Source: Agrostemma githago
Taxonomy: Eukaryota; Streptophyta; Magnoliopsida; Caryophyllales; Caryophyllaceae
Assembly: GCA_958450325.1 (NCBI GenBank)
Contig: OY288247.1
Coordinates: forward strand, 14,994,429 to 15,058,428
Length of the DNA: 64,000 nucleotides
Reading direction: 5' to 3'
Shown: positions 53,536 through 64,000 of the stretch, one piece after another
Position numbering within the stretch: position 1 is the first letter of the stretch
How the letters are laid out: each line of letters begins with the position of its first letter
Made by a program: the position numbers and the translations under genes
Notes under the pieces: generated by a model
The model's database searches: none
What the model was told of the DNA's origin: nothing
The model's input: the letters and a program-made list of their open reading frames with translations, nothing else

Positions 53536-53920
53536 ATTTGGCGCCATTGATCTAGGGGGTGAGTCGGGACAAAGCTTGAACAAGAACTCTTGTGAACTTG
53601 AGGATGATGACTCCGATTTGGAGGAAGATGAGTGCCCATTTCATGGGCTTGATGACAAGTTGAAAAGCAAGGAGAAAGATGAGCCTCCCTTGGGGTCACA
53701 TGAAGACCGGTGGACGTTTGGGTATATCCCCAAAGACCAAAAGTACAAGTTCAAGTCGTTGAACTTGGAAGATCGGGATGCCCCGGGAACGTCAAGGCAA
53801 GGCCGTGAAGAGCCTTGGTATGTGGTCGGTTATATCTCGAGCTTGATTGAAGACTTTGCTAGGGCCTTCGACTTGTTCCTTCGTGCCCTTCATGGGGATG
53901 GAACTAGTTCTTGTTGTTGA
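53536..53920 (+). pseudogene. C-terminal remnant of gag-protease in the nested element
   Basis: The interior opens in the acidic region after the protease (LEDDDSDLEEDECPFHGLDDK), then DRWTFGYIPKDQKYKFKSLNL, DAPGTSRQG, SLIEDFARAFDLFLRALHGDG, stop at 53920. It aligns with 50680-51064 of the outer element and keeps the Trp codon that is TAG there. Everything from the primer site to the protease is gone. The ATG at 53483 lies in the LTR and is not a real start. Confidence 0.8.
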
Positions 53921-55639
53921 AAAAGAATGAAGAATGCACCACCTTGGTTTGACGGAGTTCCACAGGAACCGTCTCTTTGTATATATCTCTATCCCTTATA
54001 GTTTGTTTTGTTTTTCCGAACTTCTTGATTACTTGGATTGATTGATGAGCGATGGGAGGGAGGGAATTTGATGTGTTATTTGAGTTTATTGTGATAGGTG
54101 TGAAGTGGAAGTGATTCCTAGGGAAGAGTGGTCATTGTTTGAGCTTGGATTGTGTGAAGGGAAGTCGGTTTTTGAAGATCGGAACGAGCTTTTGGGAGCT
54201 ATAGAGGGTTAGGAGACTCTTCCCGGCCTAGAAGAGGTCATCCCGTCCGGGATGGAAGGCCCATCTCGACCGGGAAGGATGTCATCCCGTCCGGGATGAG
54301 GTGCACAAAAGATGGGTTCACTGACAGCTCATCCCGACCGGGACGAGGTCTTCCCGACCGGGACGAGGTCTTCCCGACCGGGACCACACATCCCGACCGG
54401 GATGGACCCCATGTCCTCCTTTGGCCTTTTCTTCGTCATTTTAGTCCACCCAACCATTGTATACCCCCTCCCAACCTCCTTACATGTCCTTACCTTCATT
54501 ATATGACCCCTACACCTCACATACACATTCACCTCACTTTCTCGTCACTTTAAACCGACTTTCACATCAAAACCCACCCCATTTTACTTTGGTGCCCCAA
54601 CCATGGAACCGTACCGCGATTGGGAAGGAATCACGACGACGACGACTTGCTACATGCCAATATTGATTTATGAGACGATGGAGCGAGTGAGTTGCCAACC
54701 GTACGGTACGGCAACTATCCTCTCTTTTCCGTTTTCATAGCTTGTCTTCATTCGTTTATTCCCTTTCCCTTATATCCTTTGTGTCATGGTGGCCTACGAG
54801 GCCTTACTATAGTTGCTCCCGACTCTCGATGACGTGACTACATCGAGAGTCATTTCAAAATCCAAATTTTTCAATATTTTCACACTTTTTCGTAGGATTT
54901 AGTCGGATTTAGGCGGAATCCGGGCTAGGTGACTTGATTACACCTAGCCCTCCCCTCCCATTTCCTTTTATTTCCTTCTTTTTATTTCCTTCCCCCTTCC
55001 ATATCTTTTCTTGTCTCGGCCCATGGTGACTTGACTACACCCCGGCCGGACACATTCTACCATTTTCTCCACTTTATTTTTGACTGTTAGCTTTATTTTC
55101 GTAGTTTCTTTTCTTTTCTTTTGTGCTCCCATGCACTATGGTCGAGCATGAGGACATTGCTCGGTTTAAGTGTGGGGGGAGCGATATTTTAGCATAGTTA
55201 GCTTTATTTTTGTAGTTTTTCGAAAAATCTTTAAAAACCCTAAAAATTTGAAATTTTTTCACAAAAATCAAAAAGATTTTCTTTTGTGTGTTTTTCTTTT
55301 GTGTCGTATATTTGTTTTGTTGTGTTTGTTTGCCCCCCTTTTCCTTATAGGTTGCTTAAACCACCGATGGCTTTGGAAAGCTTTCAAGATGTCCGGTAAC
55401 ATCTTCTATCCCTTTTTCCTTCTTTGTCTCTTGCGGAATTTGGAGGAGAATGTGATGTGGTGTGCTCGGGAGGAGCTTTGTAAAGTTTGATGTTGGTTGG
55501 CTGCTCATTTGGAAGCTAGGGGTGGTGTTTGTGCTATGTATGTGTTCGTTTTGTGTTGTTCTTGTTTTGTTGCTTTTGTTTCTTTTTCTTTCGTTTTCGT
55601 TGAGTATTTGTTTTGTGTTTTGTTGTGTGTCTTGTGTGT
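53921..55639. other. 3' non-coding region of the nested element, left of the hAT insertion
   Basis: Homologous to 51065-51899 and 59226-60140 of the outer element. It holds a palindrome cluster (54217-54402), an ACTCTCGATGACGTGACTACA...GAGAGTCATTTC inverted motif (about 54823-54857), and an internal polypurine-like AAGTGTGGGGGGAGC at 55168-55182. Confidence 0.7.
54217..54402. repeat. Internal palindrome cluster of the nested element
   Basis: CATCCCGTCCGGGATG occurs twice. ATCCCGACCGGGA-type units lie to the right, including a threefold GACGAGGTCTTCCCGACCGG repeat. The spacer contains GTTCACTGACAGCTCAT. The architecture is that of the LTR clusters. Confidence 0.85.
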
Positions 55640-56269
55640 AGAGATGGCAATGGACCGGATCTGGACCGGGTCTACTAGGATCCGGACCCGGACCCGTCAA
55701 AATTACCCTAGACCCGGACCCGACCCGGACCCGGCCGGGTCCAAAATTTTAAGACCCGGATCCAGACCCGCCGGGTCCGGTTCGGGTCCGGGTCTACCCG
55801 CGGGTCTCACTATTTTATTTTATTTTGTCCTACATTCCTCATTTCTTCCAAATTTCAAATTTTGCCGGTATTTTTTTATCACGTACAAAATTATCTACGA
55901 CATATATTGTACTAAGAAATTAAACACTCTTACAAACTCATTCATAACGGTCTTAGGAAACCTTGAATGAACATTGAAATGGTGAGGAAAGAAGTGAGAG
56001 AGTGAGTTATTTTAGTAATTTAGTTGTTTGCTAGCAGTTTTGCGTATGTATGTTGGTAGATTTTTGTTTTTTTTGTTTTAATTAAAGTGCCGGGTCCACG
56101 GGTCGGGTCCGGGTCCAGTATTTCAGACCCGGACCCGGACCCGGTTTTCAAAAATAAGATCCAGACCCGACCCGGATCCGCCGGGTCTGAAAAAATGAGA
56201 CCCAGACCCGACCCATATGGGTCCGACCCGCCGGGTCTGGACCGGGTCCTGGACCCGTTGCCATCCCTA
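55640..56269. mobile_element. Non-autonomous hAT-like element with GACCCG-rich subterminal repeats, 630 bp
   Basis: The termini TAGAGATGGCAATGG and, in reverse complement, TAGGGATGGCAACGG are flanked by the 8-bp duplication CTTGTGTG (55632-55639 and 56270-56277), the hAT signature. The outer element has an empty site at the same place (about 60133-60155). Both ends are packed with GACCCG/CGGGTC hexamers in direct and inverted order over about 150 bases, and the middle is AT-rich. Frames rich in Arg, Pro and Gly across the hexamers are artefacts. Confidence 0.85.
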
Positions 56270-57569
56270 CTTGTGTGTAAATGGTTTTTGAAAACCCGGT
56301 TTAGAGGCTAGTGTGTGAGTGCTTACTTTCCCTTCCTAGTAGTATAAATCGAGTCTTGGACTTTAGTCTAGTAGAATGACCCTAAATCAATGATTTCGTT
56401 GGTTTCTTACCTTGAGTCCACCTAGCTTACTAGGGATTTACTACGGGATCTGCATTTTGACCATTATGACCACCCACGGTGTGAAAAGACCTTGGTTGCC
56501 GAGTCCCGTCCCTTAGGTGACCATGTTTTGGATTGTTTGATTAGTCCAAGTTCTCCACTTTTTGTGGGTTAGAAGAGGGATCGCGACCCCCGACTTACCC
56601 ATTCCCCTACCTCCCACACATATCCACACAAATAAATTTGCAATTTGTTGAGTTCTCTCTTTCTTGTTACACAATGAAATGCCAAAAAAGCCAAATCAAG
56701 CCAAAAAGGACAAATAAAAGAAAATGAAAGAAAATGAAAGAAAGAAAAGAATGAAGAAAAAGAAAAGGCACAAAAGCCAAAAAGAAAATAGAAAAGAAGA
56801 AAAAGAAAATGGCATGGCAACACAAAGCAAAAAAATGCAAAAGAAGAAGAAAATGCCAAAAGAAAATCGTCTCACAAAAATAGAAACCTCACCCCTCACA
56901 AAATAAGCCTTTTACCGACTATTACCGTGAAGAGCCTACCAAAGGACCGAGTCCCTAGGAAGGATGATAGCGGTAAAGGTCGGTCTTCCATCATTTTGCA
57001 TATTTCCACCTTTTTACTTGGACTAGTTAGGCGGTTTCGGACATGGGACGACCCTCTTGGCTCTTTGCTAAAGGGGGCGGGGTCTCACTTACCTACAGTG
57101 TCGACTAACACCGTGGTTCATCACTTTCCATCCCGCCGATCGTCCCACAGTACGTTCTTAGAAGGTTAGGAGGAACCATGGTAAGTTACCAATGTTTTTA
57201 TTGCTTTGTCGTCATACTATTAGGGTTTTGTCCAGTTTGGTTTGTAATGCTAGCTTGGGAACGTGGTCACTCGCCTTGAGTCCTAAACCGGTGCTTCTTT
57301 CACCGCTTGTTTGAGGGAAGCGGTATTTGTTTTCTTTTGGGTGCAACCGATTCTTGTTTGTTTGTTTGTGTGTTTGTTGTTTATTTGTTTTGTGTCCGGT
57401 TGCATCTACAGTTTTGTCGCAAGAACCCACTTGCCTTGCGGATAGCACTTGTCCTCTAAGTGTTATCGCGTGAGTTGAAAGGGCGTAGGGTGCGCTAATA
57501 CCCACTCGGATAGTTTAGTAGATAGTTTGTGCTTACTCGAGGGCGAGTAAGGGTTAAGTGTGGGGGAGT
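56270..57569. other. 3' non-coding region of the nested element, right of the hAT insertion
   Basis: It holds an A/G-rich low-complexity stretch (56690-56880), then conserved non-coding blocks shared with 60156-61434, and a polypurine tract AAGTGTGGGGGAGT at 57556-57569 directly before the LTR. No gene. Confidence 0.7.
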
Positions 57570-59220
57570 TGATAAGTGTAGTTTGTAGTGCCTATTTTGC
57601 TGTGTTTCGGTCTCGTTTTTCTTGTGGAATCGCTCCTTGGGAGCGGTTCATGGGCTACTTATGCTTCCTCTAGCTCGTTTCAGGTTCCCGAGACCATTCA
57701 TGACGGGTTGGAGCGATTCCGACTCAATACATACACTTTTCGGAGCCAACGAAGCGGAGGAACAATCACTCGATGCCTTGATTTCGACCCCGAGACCTTG
57801 GGACCCAATCCCGAGCCTCCGAGACCCGATCCCGAGTCCCGAGAATCGATGAGAAGTCCATGTGAAGCAAGGGGGAACCTTAAAGATCATATTGGAGGCC
57901 TAAAAGACTCATCCCCGACGGGTATGCACCTCATCCCGTCCGGGATGAAGTGCGCTTTTAGAGGTGTCACTGCCAGGCCGTCCCGGTCGGGACCAACCCG
58001 TCCCGGTCGGGATGACAGGCCGTCCCGGTCGGGATGATCCCGTCCCGGTCGGGACCACCGTGCTGTAGCCGCAACTCCTTATTTCATCCTCCTTCATTCT
58101 TGTACCCCTATAAATACTTCCCTCTTGTATTGTTTATACATCTTACATTACCCTAGACTCTCTTAAGCCTCTCTACATCATTTAAACCCTAGATTTAGTT
58201 CTCCTCTCATTAGTTTAATCATCCTTTAATCTTTAGTTAATGTTAGTTAATTAGTATTGTAATTAGTTCTTGTATTAAGAAGATACTTGAAGACTCCTCC
58301 AAGCTTGACATCCTTGGAGATTATTTGGGTTTCTTATTTATGCAAGTTATCATCTATTCTTCATCCTATTGTTGGTATATTCTTCCTTTCTCTTGTTTAT
58401 TGTTATTATTTCAAGTTTGAATCTTTACTTAGTGTTCTTGTTATTGTTCTTGTTTTCTTTCATTATGGATGTTTGGATTGTGATGTTGTTTTATCTTTTC
58501 ATTGTTGTAGTTAGTTTGATTATGAGTGAGTAGATTCCTTGTGGGTTAGTAGGGAGATTAAGGGTAGAATATGGGTGATTAGGGTTTGATTAGGGGTAAA
58601 GGGTGAATCTTTGTTGTTAGTCACATACTTGGCACACCATGTGTTTGTTGAAATGCTTGTTTGAGTTGTTGTGGCAATGCCTCTCATGCTAGTCTTCCTC
58701 TACTCATTGTTTGTCATGTATGTGGTCGTGTTGAGAATAGTCATTACACATACAATGTGGACTAGGGTTTAGACGTCATCAAGCGCGAACCCACCTTGAC
58801 ATCGGTTTAAGTTGCGACAGCCCGGACCGAATCTAGCAATTAGGAGGCACCTACACCCTTGACCACCCAAGTCACCCTACTACACTTATGAACCCGACCT
58901 AACCCACTTCTTTCCATATTTGACTTCATCTTATTAGTTAGTCATCATTTCTTTAGTTTGCTAGTTAGTTTGATTATTAGTATTGCTTAGCATTGTTTTA
59001 GCCTAGTTCATCATTAGTCTAGTTCTTACCTCTCCTCCATCATAGTTTTCCATTTATCGCTTCTTTGTGTTTGTTTGTGTGACCTAGTCTCGTTTTAGGC
59101 CGACCTAGTCTAACCCTTGCGACACCGTCTCCGTGGACACGACCCGACTTACCCTAACTACCGTTAGGTGCTAGCCGGTTATTATTTGATCGGTGGGATC
59201 CACGACAATTCCCACCATCA
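57570..59220 (+). repeat. 3' LTR of the nested element
   Basis: 1,651 bp. It is 20 bp longer than its partner mainly because one extra palindrome unit is present in the cluster at 57909-58056 (GTCCCGGTCGGGACCAACCC). Confidence 0.95.
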
Positions 59221-61434
59221 TAGTCTTTATTAGTTTGTTCCCCTTCCCTTTATGTATTTGGTGTCTTAGAGGCCATCGGGGCCTTGGTAGTCTTTGCTCC
59301 CGACTCTCGATGACGTGACTACATTGAGAGTCATTTCAATAATCCAAATTGACAAGTAATTTCACTTCTTCCTTATTTTTTTTGGTAGGATTTAGTCGGA
59401 TTTAGGCGGAATCCGGGCTAGGTGGCTTGATTACACCTAGCCCTCCCCTCCCATTTCCTTTTATTTTCTTCTTTTTATTTCTTCCCCCATCCATATCTTT
59501 TCTCGTCTCGGCCCATGGTGACTTGATTACACCCCGGCCGGACACATTCTACCTTTTCTTTTTTATTTTTAGCTTTATTTTCGTAGTTTCTTTTCCTTTT
59601 AGTGTCTCCACACACACTATTGATCGAGCATGATGACATTGCTCGGTTTAAGTGTGGGGGAGCGATATCTTAGGCTAGTTTAGTTTTATTTTCGTAGTTT
59701 TTTTTTTTTTTCAAAAAAAATCTTAAAAACTTCTAAAAATTTGAAAAATTTCATAAAAAATCAAAAAGATTTTCTTTTGTGTCTTTTCCTTTTGTGTCGT
59801 TATGTCGTATTTTTGTTGTATTGTGCGTGTTTTGCCTCCCCATTTCCTTGTAGGTTCCATGATCGCCGTGAGTTTCGAAAGGCTCAAGACATCCGGTAAT
59901 ACCACTTCAATTCTTTCCCTTTTTCCGTTTTTTGTGGAGTTTGGAGAAGATTTGTGATGGTGTGCTCGGGTGGAGCTTTGTGGAGATTTGTGGTTGATTG
60001 GTTGCTTATTTGGATGTTTCGAGGTGGTGTGTGTTTTGTTTGTATGTTTGTTTTCTTTTCTCTTATTTTATTTGGTTTTGTTGTGTTTATCTCTTTTCCT
60101 TTCGTTTCGTTGTGTCTTCGTGTTGTTTTGTGTAGGTTGTGTCTAGTGTGTAAAAAGGTTTTCAAAAACCCGGTTTTGAGGCTAGTGTGCAAGGGTTTAC
60201 CTTCCCTTTCTATTGATATGAGTCGAGTCTTGGACTTTAGTCTAGTAGAATGACTTTAAATAAATGATTTCGTTGGTTTCTTACCTTGAGTCCACCTAGT
60301 CTACTAGGGATTTACTACGGGATTTGCATTTTGAGCATTATGACCACCCATGGAGTGAAATGGCCTTGGTTGCCGGGTCCCGTCTCTTAGGTGACCTTGT
60401 TCAAAATTGTTTGATAATTAGTCCAAGTTTCCCCCTTTTTTGTGGGTTTGAAGGGAAGGCGCCGTCCCGACTTACCCATTTTCCTACCTCATACACGTTT
60501 CCACAAATAAGTTGCAAATTGTCTTACTTGGTTCCAAGAAATTCCTACAAAACAAAACATATCAAAAAGGCAAGCCAAAGAAAGAAAGAAAATGAAAGAA
60601 AAAAAAAAGAAAAAGAAAAAGGCACAACAAAAGAAAAACAAAATACAAAAGAAGAAAAAGAAGTGGCATAGCAACTCAAAAGCCAAATGCATAAGAAAAG
60701 AATGCCAAAGAAAATCATCTCACAAAAAGAACTCTCACCCCTTAAAATAAGCCTTTTGCCGACTATTACCGTGAAGAGCCTACCAAAGAACCGAGTCCCT
60801 AGGAAGGATGATAGCGGTAAATAGTCGGTCTTCCCTCACTTTACAACCTTATCCACCTTTTTACTTGGACTAGTTGGGCGATTTTGGACATGGGACGACC
60901 CTCTTGGCTTGTCGCTAAAGGGGGCGGGACTTCACTTACCTACAGTGTCGACTAACTCCATGGTTCATCCTTTTTCCATCCCGCCGATCGTCCCGTAGTA
61001 CGTTCTTAGAAGGTTAGGAGGAACAAGGTAAGTTACCAATGTTTTTATTGCTTTATTGTCATACTATTAGGGTTTTGTCCATATCGGTTTATGTTATTAG
61101 CTTGGGAACGTTGTCACTTGCCTTGAGTCCTTAACCGGTGTTTCTTCACCGCTTTGTGGAGGGAAGCGGTATTTGTTTTGTCTTGGATGCAACCGTTTGG
61201 TGTTTGTTTGTTTGTGTGTTTGTTTGTTTACGTGTTTTCGTGTTCGGTTGTATCCACAATTTTATCGCAAGACCTCACTTGCCTTGCGGAGTGCACTTTT
61301 CCTCTAAGTGCTCTCGCGTGAGTTGAAAGGGCGTAGGGTGCGCTAATACCCGCTCGGTTAGTAGTCTAGTTTCTTTTGGTTTTTAGTTAGTAGGTGCTTA
61401 CTCGAGGGCGACTAAGGGTTAAGTGTGGGGGAGT
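59221..61434. other. 3' non-coding region of the outer element, second part
   Basis: It resumes after the TAGTC duplication and is collinear with the nested element's 3' region. It includes an internal AAGTGTGGGGGAGC at 59650-59663, an A/G-rich run at 60565-60670 and the real polypurine tract at 61421-61434. Only incidental frames are visible. Confidence 0.7.
61421..61434 (+). other. Polypurine tract of the outer element
   Basis: AAGTGTGGGGGAGT immediately precedes the 3' LTR, as expected for plus-strand priming. It is identical to the tract at 57556-57569. Confidence 0.8.
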
Positions 61435-63079
61435 TGATAAGTGTGTTTTGTAGTGCTTATTTATTGTGTTTAGTCCCGGTTTCTCTTGTGAAATCGCTCT
61501 TTGGAGCGGTTTCTTGGCTACTTACGCTTCTTCTAGTTCATTTTAGGTTCCTAAGACCATTCTTGGAGAGGTGGAACGATTCCGAGTCATTTCCGACACA
61601 TTTGGAGCCAACGAAGAGAAGCAACGATCACCCGGTAGCTTAGACTCGATCACGAGACCTTGGGACCCATTCGCGAGCACCTTAGACTCGATCCCGAGCA
61701 CCGAGAATTGATGAGAAGCCCATGAGAAGCAAGTAGGGACCCTTGAGATCATATTTGAGGCCTAGAAGACCCATCTCGGTCGAGATAAGGGTCATCTCGG
61801 CCGAGATGAGGAGTACAGGCAAAGACGAGCCACTGATGCCCATTCTCGCCCGAGATCACATCATCTCGGCTGAGAAGAGTCTCATCTCGCCCGAGACCAT
61901 CCCTACTCGGCCGAGAAGGAGCAGCAGCGGCCCCGTGTTCTTCTTTTCTTCTCCTTTGCTCTTGAACCCTTATAAATACCCTTCCTTTGTATTGTTTAAG
62001 CACTTTTAGATTATCTTACATTAGACTAAACCCTAGATAGAGTTCCTCCTCTCATTAGCTTAATCTTTCCTTAATCTTTAATTAAACTTAGCTTAATCTA
62101 GCTTGTAATCCTTGTATTAAGGGAATTCTTCAAGACTCATCCAAGATTGACAACCTTCGGAGATTTATTTGGGTTTTTCTTATTAATGCAAGTTCTTACC
62201 TTTTCATCTTCTTGTTAGTAGGTATAATCTTCTCACTCTCTTTACTCTTAATCCTTGTTTAATCTTTCAAGTTTTAATCTTTGATTATTATTCTTGTTCT
62301 TGCTAGTTCCATTATGAATGCTAGGGTTATTATGTTGATTTCTCTTGTTAGTGTTAGTATTAGTTTGATTATGTGTGAGTAGACTTTTTGTGCGGTTAGT
62401 AGGGGGATTAAGTGTGGATTATGGGTAATTAGGGTTTGATTAAGGGTAAAGGTGGATTCTTTGTTGCTAGTCACATGTTAAGAGCTCTATGTGTTTGTTG
62501 AATTGCTTGTTTGAGTTGTAGTGGCCATGCTTCTCATACTTGTTTTCATCTTCTCATTGTGTGATTGATTTGTGGTTGAATTCTTGTGTATTGGGTAATA
62601 TCTTGCATGAGTATTCGGGTCTTATCTTAGACACGAGAGTGCAGACATTGGCTTTGACGCGAGAGCGCGGACCGACCTTAGTAACTAGGTGACACCTACA
62701 CCCCTTGATTACCTAACTATCCTACTACACTTATGAACCCAAACTAACCCTACTCCTTTCCATATTTGATTTACCCATCTTGTTAGTATTGTTTCTCTAG
62801 TTTGATAGTTTCATTTAGCTCTAGTTGTTCCAATTAGTTCTTGTTATATCTAGTCCATTGTTAGTCCACTTTCATCATCTCCAATCATCATAGTTAAACA
62901 ATTCTTGGTAGTTAGTCTCCCTTTGTGTTGTGTTGGCAATTTAGTCTTGTTTGTGAGTTGACCATAGTCTAGACAACCTCTACCGTCCCCGTGGACTCGA
63001 CCCGACTTACCCTAGCTACCCGTTAGGAGTAGTTGGACTCTACTTGTTGGTGGGGACCCACGGCAATTCCCTACAATCA
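61435..63079 (+). repeat. 3' LTR of the outer Athila-like element
   Basis: 1,645 bp, the same length as the 5' LTR. Palindrome cluster at 61772-61919, TATA box at about 61969. It ends CCTACAATCA, followed by TGTAG. Confidence 0.95.
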
Positions 63080-63260
63080 TGTAGATTGTTATTGAATAAT
63101 ATGTGGATGTCCATCGGGCCTTATAGCCCGTTACGATGTAACCCTAGGATATAGCATGTACTATATATATACCCCTTGATGGGATGAATAAACCTCTCTG
63201 ATTTCTCGTCATAGGTTCAGTATATGTAAGCAATATGAATTTCAGGTCATAGTGTGCGTG
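63080..63260 (+). other. Possible LTR remnant at the Athila-like insertion site
   Basis: TGTAGATTGTTATTG, GGGCCTTATAGCCC, a TACTATATATATACCCC TATA-like box and GATGAATAAA resemble a small LTR (Copia or TRIM-like), possibly the target into which the outer element inserted. The boundaries and partner are not visible. Confidence 0.25.
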
Positions 63261-64000
63261 TCAAAATTTCAACTCGTGTATAATTTTTCTTTCTCTCATA
63301 TCTTCGCGTATATGGATAATACATTGATATTTCATAGTGCTTATAAGAATAATATTAACAAGTAATCATAATTAGGCATCAATTAAGATTATAATTAATA
63401 TTAATATTTTAATCAACAATCATAATTAGCCAATAATAAAAAAAAAAAATTGTTTTAACCAATGGTAAAGTCAAATTAACGTGATCTTTGGTAAAAAAAA
63501 TAAGTACTTTGAAGATAAATTAAATATTTTTCTAGTTTTAAAATAAAATAGTTGCTTAATAATGATTATTGAAAAAGTTCTCCGAAATGGACAACTTAAT
63601 TAATATTGACAAAATTTTGATTTTTATAAAATATTCTCGTGCTTAATTTATAATTACCGAGAAGACTATATGATAATGATTAATAATAAAACATTGTTAC
63701 TTACGACAATAATGTATTGAAACTTTAATATCGCAATTAAACATTGATAGATTGTTTGAAATATTAAAATAAGATTAAATATTTGTTTAAATTTTAATTA
63801 AATTGTCATTAATATGGTAATAATTAATAATAAAGATTAATAAAATATGGTAAGTTTGTTATGGGATGCCACGTGGCATTAACATATTGAGATGATTTCT
63901 GCTTTAATATAATACTAGTTTTACTATCCATTTAAATTCATGGGTCTGTTTTTATAGTTGTGTTATATATTAAATGATCTAAAAGTACGTAAAAATTATG
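63261..64000. other. AT-rich DNA with a weak Helitron-like terminus
   Basis: No coding sequence. GATGCCACGTGGCATTAACAT at about 63868 repeats the CACGTGGCA motif of the Helitron-like repeats. On the minus strand CTAG at 63918-63915, preceded by an imperfect CCAT...ATGG stem, may be another Helitron 3' end. Confidence 0.3.

Larger units (their letters stand above)
51905..59220 (+). mobile_element. Nested Athila-like element, gag/protease mostly deleted
   Basis: LTRs at 51905-53535 (1,631 bp) and 57570-59220 (1,651 bp), with the duplication TAGTC (51900-51904, 59221-59225). The interior starts with the first bases of the primer site (TGGCGCC) fused to the end of the gag-protease gene, then 3' non-coding DNA homologous to the outer element. 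It carries a hAT-like insertion. LTR differences are fewer than in the outer element, as nesting predicts. It is related to the outer element in the interior, but its LTR sequence is largely different. Confidence 0.9.
45953..63079 (+). mobile_element. Athila-like Gag-protease-only retrotransposon (outer element)
   Basis: The 1,645-bp LTRs at 45953-47597 and 61435-63079 have TGATAAG...ATCA ends and the duplication TGTAG (45948-45952, 63080-63084). It has a tRNA-Asp primer site and a polypurine tract. The interior, after removing the nested element, is about 6.5 kb: gag and protease, then about 3 kb non-coding. I find no RT, RNase H or integrase. CDLGAS protease wording and the primer site point to the Athila clade. 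Another element (51905-59220) is inserted in its 3' non-coding part. Confidence 0.9.

Noticed and set aside
55497..55970. Frame with Arg-Thr/Pro-Gly-Pro-Asp repeats
   Set aside because: It crosses the boundary of the hAT-like element and mostly translates the GACCCG hexamers.
56569..56906. Frames over the A/G-rich stretch (Phe-rich on one strand, Lys-rich on the other)
   Set aside because: Low-complexity purine-rich DNA conserved as non-coding sequence in the nested and outer elements.

Overview
This window is repeat-dominated nuclear DNA of a flowering plant, almost certainly a eudicot. The evidence is Ty3/Gypsy elements of Tat and Athila type, L1-type LINEs with zinc-binding C-termini, CACTA, MULE, hAT and Stowaway DNA transposons, Helitron-like termini, GT-AG introns and AT-rich spacers. 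The frequent short motif ACTCCGTA and the mix of families fit Caryophyllales, but that is a weak inference. I see no intact host gene; the best host-derived coding sequence is a two-exon OB-fold (RPA-like) fragment at 2763-3521.

Layout. 1-1975 is the end of a long Ogre/Tat-type LTR lying against the 3' end of a CACTA element with an array of near-palindromic subterminal repeats (to 2646). 2763-7684 holds the RPA-like fragment, a tRNA-derived SINE head, two Stowaway-like MITEs, a Helitron 3' terminus and a 933-bp MULE with a 9-bp target duplication. From 7685 to 41054 two copies of one AT-rich Helitron-like repeat serve as landing sites. Copy 1 carries three head-to-tail LINE fragments (A, B, C). 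LINE C is itself split by a 2,937-bp CACTA element (11600-14536) carrying exon-like pieces of host genes. Copy 1 also holds LINE D (19130-20762) and a complete 12-kb Tat-lineage retrotransposon (21196-33198). Copy 2 (33256-41054) holds a nearly full-length LINE (E) at the equivalent ATT-repeat position.

The Tat element has 685-bp LTRs and the duplication ATTAG. Its gag-pol lies in one frame broken only by stop codons, with a 489-bp tandem duplication of the reverse transcriptase core. An array of about eight 135-bp repeats follows, then two antisense reading frames, each with its own TATA box. The one nearest the 3' LTR is an intact 194-codon frame.

41055-45950 has two copies of a 0.5-kb MULE-type MITE, a second Helitron terminus, LINE F and a small MITE. 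45953-63079 is an Athila-like element with 1,645-bp LTRs and the duplication TGTAG. It encodes Gag and protease but no visible polymerase or integrase. Inside it sits a related, more deleted element (51905-59220, duplication TAGTC), which itself holds a hAT-like element (55640-56269, 8-bp duplication). Both families carry arrays of short palindromes upstream of the LTR TATA box whose two halves differ in a compensated way between families. This is the least explained structure here. The window ends in a possible LTR remnant and AT-rich DNA with a weak Helitron-like terminus.
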